Assembly (NCBI GenBank): GCA_000708835.1
Contig: DF237231.1
Coordinates: 49,346 to 113,345 of the forward strand
Length of the DNA stretch: 64,000 bases
Direction: 5' to 3'
Source of the DNA: Klebsormidium nitens
Lineage: Eukaryota > Streptophyta > Klebsormidiophyceae > Klebsormidiales > Klebsormidiaceae
The notes under the pieces were generated by a model, which saw only the letters and a list, made by a program, of their open reading frames with translations, had not been told where the DNA came from and made no database searches. This document shows positions 59,368-64,000 of this stretch, in pieces (position 1 is the first letter of the stretch; each line of letters starts with the position of its first letter). Position numbers and translations under genes: made by a program.

Positions 59368-60132
59368 GCTAAGTTTGCACAGTATTGCGCAAGCGGCAGC
59401 TATCGTGCTCTTTTGGCTCAAGTTTTGCGTCCTTTGACCTGAGTCTCTCATCTCCGATCTATGGGGCAAGACGCGAAGTTCGTCCTCCGAGGGATGTTAG
59501 AACTCATTTTGCAGATGATTTCCGAGATTGCAGAGGCTTTTATACAAATCCGTCCATCATGTGTCCAGGACGCCTAGTACGTTGAATGAGGATTCAATAT
59601 GGCGGCACGCTGGCGGGTGAAAGTTGTTTGTACTGCCGAGCTGGAATTATATGCATTTATTGCACGCACAGTACAAACTCGCGCAATCTGGAGTTTACAG
59701 GTCATGCAATTCGACCGCGTACGCCCATGCTCATAAGTATAACGTAATTGCATTGTGGCGCGCCGCGCGTATATGCACTAGTATATATACTGTATGTATG
59801 CATGTCCCGCCAGTGACGGGGCATGCATACACTTGGATTGAGAAGTTGGTTGCATGGTCATGCATCATGCAATTTTGCCAACCAGCAGCACATCAGCAGA
59901 AAATAATGAGGTTGACGCACATGGTACAAACACAACGACGCTTGGTTATGGCTCGATCAACCATTGGAAGCATGATCCAAGTCTACGCAATGTATTTTCA
60001 AACTGTGTCATGCTTAATTCTGTTGCTTACAGGCATACTGTAGCTGCCCTCTGGTGAAGGTTCCCCACATCTCCCTTATCTACCCCGTCGCGGAGAAACC
60101 GGGCCAGACCGATACAGACTCCATGCTAAACC
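59368..60132. other. Convergent intergenic region, no supported gene
   Basis: 3' flanks of DCP2 (+) and NUDC (-). It includes an AT-rich stretch with TATATATA-like runs at 59.7-59.8 kb. No gene or RNA is supported. Confidence 0.5.
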
Positions 60133-63100
60133 TTACGAAAATTTGGCGTTCGAAAAGTCCATTTCCGGGTGCGCGGCCATGAACTTTTGCAAGATGTCTT
60201 GCTTCTGCTGCTCGTCGGCCGTGGGCAGCCCCATTGCTTTTTGCCGTTGGTCGTACTGCAGCACAAAAACGCACGTCATTGGTGAGCGTAGTTCCTTTCA
60301 AACAGGAGAAGCTCGGTTGAAGAAAGTGTACCAAGGTTCTTTTTGATATAACACTTGCGTCGCTGCTCAAAGAGCAAGAACGACCCGCTCGAACTCCATC
60401 TGTCCAGCTTGGGATGTCAACTTGCAAACACCGTCCGGTATTTTACATTCTAAATATCTGCCATGGTTCAACTGCTTGCAAATCTCCTTGATTGGACACT
60501 TTCAGAACGAAAGCAAGTGGCAGCCAATCCGTTCGAATTCGTAGCCCACAGGCCCCCGAAACGAAACGAAAAGTCTGCTGGGGCTTGAAGGAATTAACGC
60601 CATCGAATGAATGCGGTTTCTGCAGAGGCTGTGTGCTCGGCAGCTCTTTCTCGCTGACGAGCTTTTCTGACACGATGATCTTTGGAAGCATTGCAAGCCA
60701 GAGGCCCGCCGTCAGATTCCCTGCCACCGCACCACCATCTATTCGACGTTTGAACGAAGAGCGCTCACAAACGACGAAGATAAGTGAGAACCAGACCCAG
60801 AGGCCGTCTGTGAAGCCCCACTGCCGCCTCACCATCATCTTCTCGACCGTTTGAATGGAGAGAGCTCACAAAACCACAAGTCAGAACCAGAGGCCGGCCG
60901 TGAAGCATCCCTGGCGCCTTACCATCATCTTCTCGACCGTCTGGCGCGTCTCCCCGTCCAGGTCGCTGAGCTTGCTGTTCTCCGGCTCCACCTTTTGCGT
61001 GTTGATCTCGGGGTCGCCCTTGACCACCGCGCGCCACCACTCCATCTGCTCCACTTTCGTCAGGCTCACGCACAGCGTGTTGCCGTCCTCGATGCTCCAC
61101 ATGCTGTCGTCCGTCTTCACCGGCTTGTACAGCTCGCCCTGAAGAATATGCAAAGATTTTGTAAACCTTCGTAAACTCAAGTAGTGTATCTGACTTCAAA
61201 ACAATGTGAGAATGTTCATTCACTCGATGCTCCACGTGCTGTCGTCCGTCTTCACCGGCTTGTATAGCTCGCCCTGAGGAATGGCCACATGACTTGTTAA
61301 GTCACTGCGCTCTATAGTGGTGAGCTTGCTTTTGATGCTGTCCGGGTATGTCTCGTTGACGAGTGCTGGTATACCTAGGACTGACGTCCTCTGCATATGA
61401 AACTGCATTTGGCACATATGCAGTAATGGTCTTTCTTTGTATGTTGAGCTACTTCTCGAAGCGTTTTCCAGATTCTCAGAAAGGCTCGAGGATACGAAAG
61501 AGTCGTGTTGTGCAGCGCGTTAAAAGGGCGGGAATACGAGGGAGGGAGTTCTTTGCAAAGGAAGCAACCCATAGATCCTCATCGTCAGTGTCAGTGTCGC
61601 GCGATGCAGCACAAAAAGAAATGCCTGTACAGACTTGGAAGGAACAGGCGTTTCCATGAAACGGATTCCTTTACGGGCAACAGGTCAATACGCCACTCCG
61701 TCTCCCAAAGGGGCAAGGTGACGACTAGCAATTCTCTAGCATACGACTGCACTTTTGGACCTCCAGCATGTCTGGTTGGAATCTGCTGAACCAAACCGGT
61801 CACACCTGGTCCTCAAAAAGGGACGGAGAACCACAAGATAATAATATAACACCGCAACTGTCTCATCGCGTGCGTAGAAACAAAGGAATCTGAGGGAACA
61901 AGGAGGTGAACCGAAAAGAAGAAACTCTACGCACCTTGATGATCGGGGGCTGTCCCTTCAAGCCCATGGTTATCGACGTCTTCTTGATTTCGGCGTCGAC
62001 CATGCGGGCCTTCGTCCCCTGGGGCACCGGTATCGTGATGTATAGCTCGCTCAGCGTCTGGGTCCACGAGTACTTCTCTAAGTCGGCGCCGTTGCCACGG
62101 TTGGGGACTGCAAATCGAAAGAGATGAAGAAGAGAATCAGCTATTAATTTCAAAGTGAATCGTCCATCCCCATGTATTGAACGCAACTCACAGATAAACC
62201 CGCTGCTGCAGAACAGCACGCCGAAAGCAGGATGCTGACTCTTGACTGACTGCGGAAGGCAAGAAAGGAACTTGTAGGTAACGCTTTCTCCTGACTTAGC
62301 AGGGCCACAGCCATTTCATAAGTACAAGGCCATTGAAGGGACCGTTCGGCGCTCATATCCTTTCCGAACCGCCTGCTTCTTCGAATCTTGCAGGAAAACT
62401 AGCAGCAAAGTCTCACTGGTGGCTAGGCAGCTTGCCCAGCACAATCAATATCTTCATAGTTGTTGAGCCTCGTCATTGAATAGTGGCCAAAGGATACTCA
62501 CCCAGTCCCTTCTCCTCGTCCTCCTTGTCTGGGACCATTTCTTCCTTTACAGGTTCTTTCCCGCTCGCGCCTTCTGCTTCCTCCAATTTCGACTCAGGAC
62601 TTTTGGAGGATGGTTCTGTGATGGGAGTTGGTGTTGCTGGTTTTGAAGCCCCTGGCGCAGGGGTGGGCTTCTCTGAGGGTGTTGCTCTAGGAGCAGGGGC
62701 TAATGGGGTCTTCTTCGGCGCCTCAGCCTATGGAAGAAGTCAAGACATGGTTCGCTCACCATCCAATAACTATGGATCCTCATGATCTTCAGCACTCTTC
62801 AATCCACTGAAAGTTTGATAAAAAGACAGCTGCTGCACAGAAACCATCCATTAGAAGGTCTGACAAGGAACAGTTGCTGTGGAGAAAATGACCTGTAAGA
62901 ACTTGCAAGCAGCTTTTTAAAACAGCTACACCAAACCAAATGAGAACGTCAGACCGCCAGCGTGGCGTTGACCCATGCTCATCTCCTCTCCTGCGGCTCA
63001 CCTTGGCTTCAAGCTTCCTCCTCTTGACCTTCTGCACCATCTCGCTCACCCTCTGCTCCGCACCAGAGGCATCGAAGAAGTTTGACTTCTTCTGGAGGAA

Positions 63101-63659
63101 GTCAAACACCGTCTCCAAGAGCTGCATGAGCCACCACCACCGGCTGATTATGCATCAGGCAGAACAGACAGGGGATATGCACACTTTTACAGAACACCAA
63201 ATGATGCATTCTTCAAACTCAACAAAAGGTGATGCACCCACACAGAATGTATCTCTTGAGCAACTTCGAACACCACCACCGCCACAAATATAAGGAGGAA
63301 ATGTCACTGTCACATGCTTATTGTACATTGAAATTGGCGCCGACAGTCTACAAAGTGTTCAACAAGGAACCACACTGCTTAGACATGACGGTGTTCCCAG
63401 TGTCAAGCGAATCGGATAAGTGTGATAAATGAGACAGCACACTCGTGCAAAACTGCTCCAGTTTGAGCTTGAGCAACAGGAAAAGACTCCTCACCTGGGA
63501 CGCATTTGAGCTGTGCTCTTCATACAGGCGCTGCAAAGTGCTCTCGAACTTGGAGGAGCTGGATTCCGAGGATCCCACAGTTGCGTCGAGGTGGCGAGGG
63601 GATGAGCGCAGCGGTGTTGAAGGACGGGGCTCCTCCTCAACTTCTGCTATCACCGCCAT
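60133..63659 (-). CDS. NUDC: NudC-family co-chaperone (BOBBER1-like)
   Basis: Cytosolic HSP90-associated CS/p23-fold chaperone. In plants BOBBER1 is needed for development and heat tolerance. Exons 63659-63495, 63121-63002, 62727-62502, 62107-61935, 61138-60923 and 60255-60133 join to about 340 residues. The amino helix ([16 protein letters not shown]) is typical of NudC. A Lys-rich helix, an acidic Pro/Ala-rich linker and the CS domain follow ([58 protein letters not shown]). The conserved carboxyl end comes last: [36 protein letters not shown] and [12 protein letters not shown]. No part is missing. Introns 4 and 5 carry echoes of both edges of exon 5. Confidence 0.95.
60787..60950 (-). repeat. 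Exon-5 3'-edge echo in NUDC intron 5
   Basis: The segment 60787-60850 repeats 60884-60940. Both contain GAACCAG, AGAGGCCG, GTGAAGC and ACCATCATCTTCTCGACCGT at an offset of 90-97 bp. On the coding strand the echo keeps the exon end and a GTGAGG donor, against GTAAGG in the real site. Confidence 0.88.
61088..61282 (-). repeat. Exon-5 5'-edge echo in NUDC intron 4
   Basis: 61223-61282 repeats 61088-61147 at an offset of 135 bp with only about four differences in 60 bases, so it is among the youngest echoes here. On the coding strand it keeps the acceptor CAG and about 17 codons in frame ([12 protein letters not shown], then WSIE). Confidence 0.92.
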
Positions 63660-64000
63660 GTTGCAGGATTGAGCACCCCTGAATTGCCGCGGATAACAAC
63701 TGATAAAGAGAAATTTTTGCAATGTTCACTTGTAAAAGCGCTTTTGCTGGCCTCCCATCTGCTTTGTAACTTGTAACTTTAAGTTTGTGGACGAGTTTGC
63801 ATCTACCGGTATGCGGTTTTTGCTGATTTTCCTTCCGTGTCGCTTGTGACGATGGTTTCTCTTGCTTCGACGGTAAAAAGCTACCCCGCGAGTGTCGCCC
63901 CCCATTGGCTTTCGTTGTCGAATGCGTGGTTAATTACCGGTATCCTAAAACCACCTAGCTTCGATGGATGATTAGATCTAATTTAAGTTCAGGCTCCAGT
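63660..64000. promoter_or_regulatory. NUDC 5' UTR and promoter side
   Basis: The last 340 bp lie upstream of the NUDC start codon. No heat-shock element, TATA box or open frame was convincing. Confidence 0.4.

Noticed and set aside
59690-59830. Small RNA gene in the AT-rich stretch with TATATATA and GCATGC words
   Set aside because: No cloverleaf, snoRNA boxes or Pol III signals could be recognised.
1-64000. Bacterial or viral origin, CRISPR array or prophage
   Set aside because: All recognised genes are interrupted by spliceosomal introns with consistent phases and belong to nuclear plant families; no direct-repeat/spacer pattern is present.

Overview
This is nuclear DNA from a photosynthetic eukaryote, most likely a streptophyte green alga. 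Klebsormidium fits best, but that is inference. Genes are GC-rich and split by many GT..AG introns of about 250-1200 bp. The encoded proteins are plant-type: a mitochondrial L-galactono-1,4-lactone dehydrogenase, an organellar RNase II/R of the land-plant RNR1 type, a JMJ22-like F-box/JmjC protein, and a 141-residue TRAPPC4 of land-plant length. There are no operons, Shine-Dalgarno sites or CRISPR arrays. The exon models below were built by hand from splice signals, reading phase and remembered family sequences. Boundaries may be off by a base or two.

Layout. 1-8.9 kb: a very large long-form tRNase Z (+), behind a diverged dispersed repeat. 11.2-12.6 kb: a small plant-type Cys-rich gene (-). 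13.3-21.7 kb: RNR1 exoribonuclease (+, nine exons). 22.9-24.2 kb: a small hydrophilic protein of unknown function (-). 26.1-28.4 kb: a coiled-coil/BTB-T1 protein and the last exons of an unrecognised gene (both -). 28.7-29.4 kb: an inverted-repeat element. 29.8-34.1 kb: GLDH (+). 35.5-37.2 kb: TRAPPC4 (-). 37.6 kb: tRNA-Asn(GTT) (+). 38.5-40.6 kb: a coiled-coil protein (-). 41.4-45.7 kb: JmjC dioxygenase (+). 46.8-53.6 kb: a secretory GT4-GT2 double glycosyltransferase with an EGF-like module (-). 54.9-59.4 kb: decapping enzyme DCP2 (+), behind a second copy of the dispersed repeat. 60.1-63.7 kb: NUDC/BOBBER (-). Orientation alternates almost perfectly, giving shared divergent promoters and convergent 3' ends. 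Three genes act in RNA maturation or decay (tRNase Z, RNR1, DCP2) but in different compartments, so this is probably coincidence.

Most unusual signal. Many introns carry decayed tandem copies ('echoes') of the adjacent exon edge, including the splice site. There are eight clear cases in four unrelated genes (RNR1, GLDH, DCP2, NUDC), with units mostly of about 90-190 bp and up to three copies. This looks like a recurrent tandem-duplication process acting across splice junctions. It bears on intron growth, intron gain and alternative splice-site supply.
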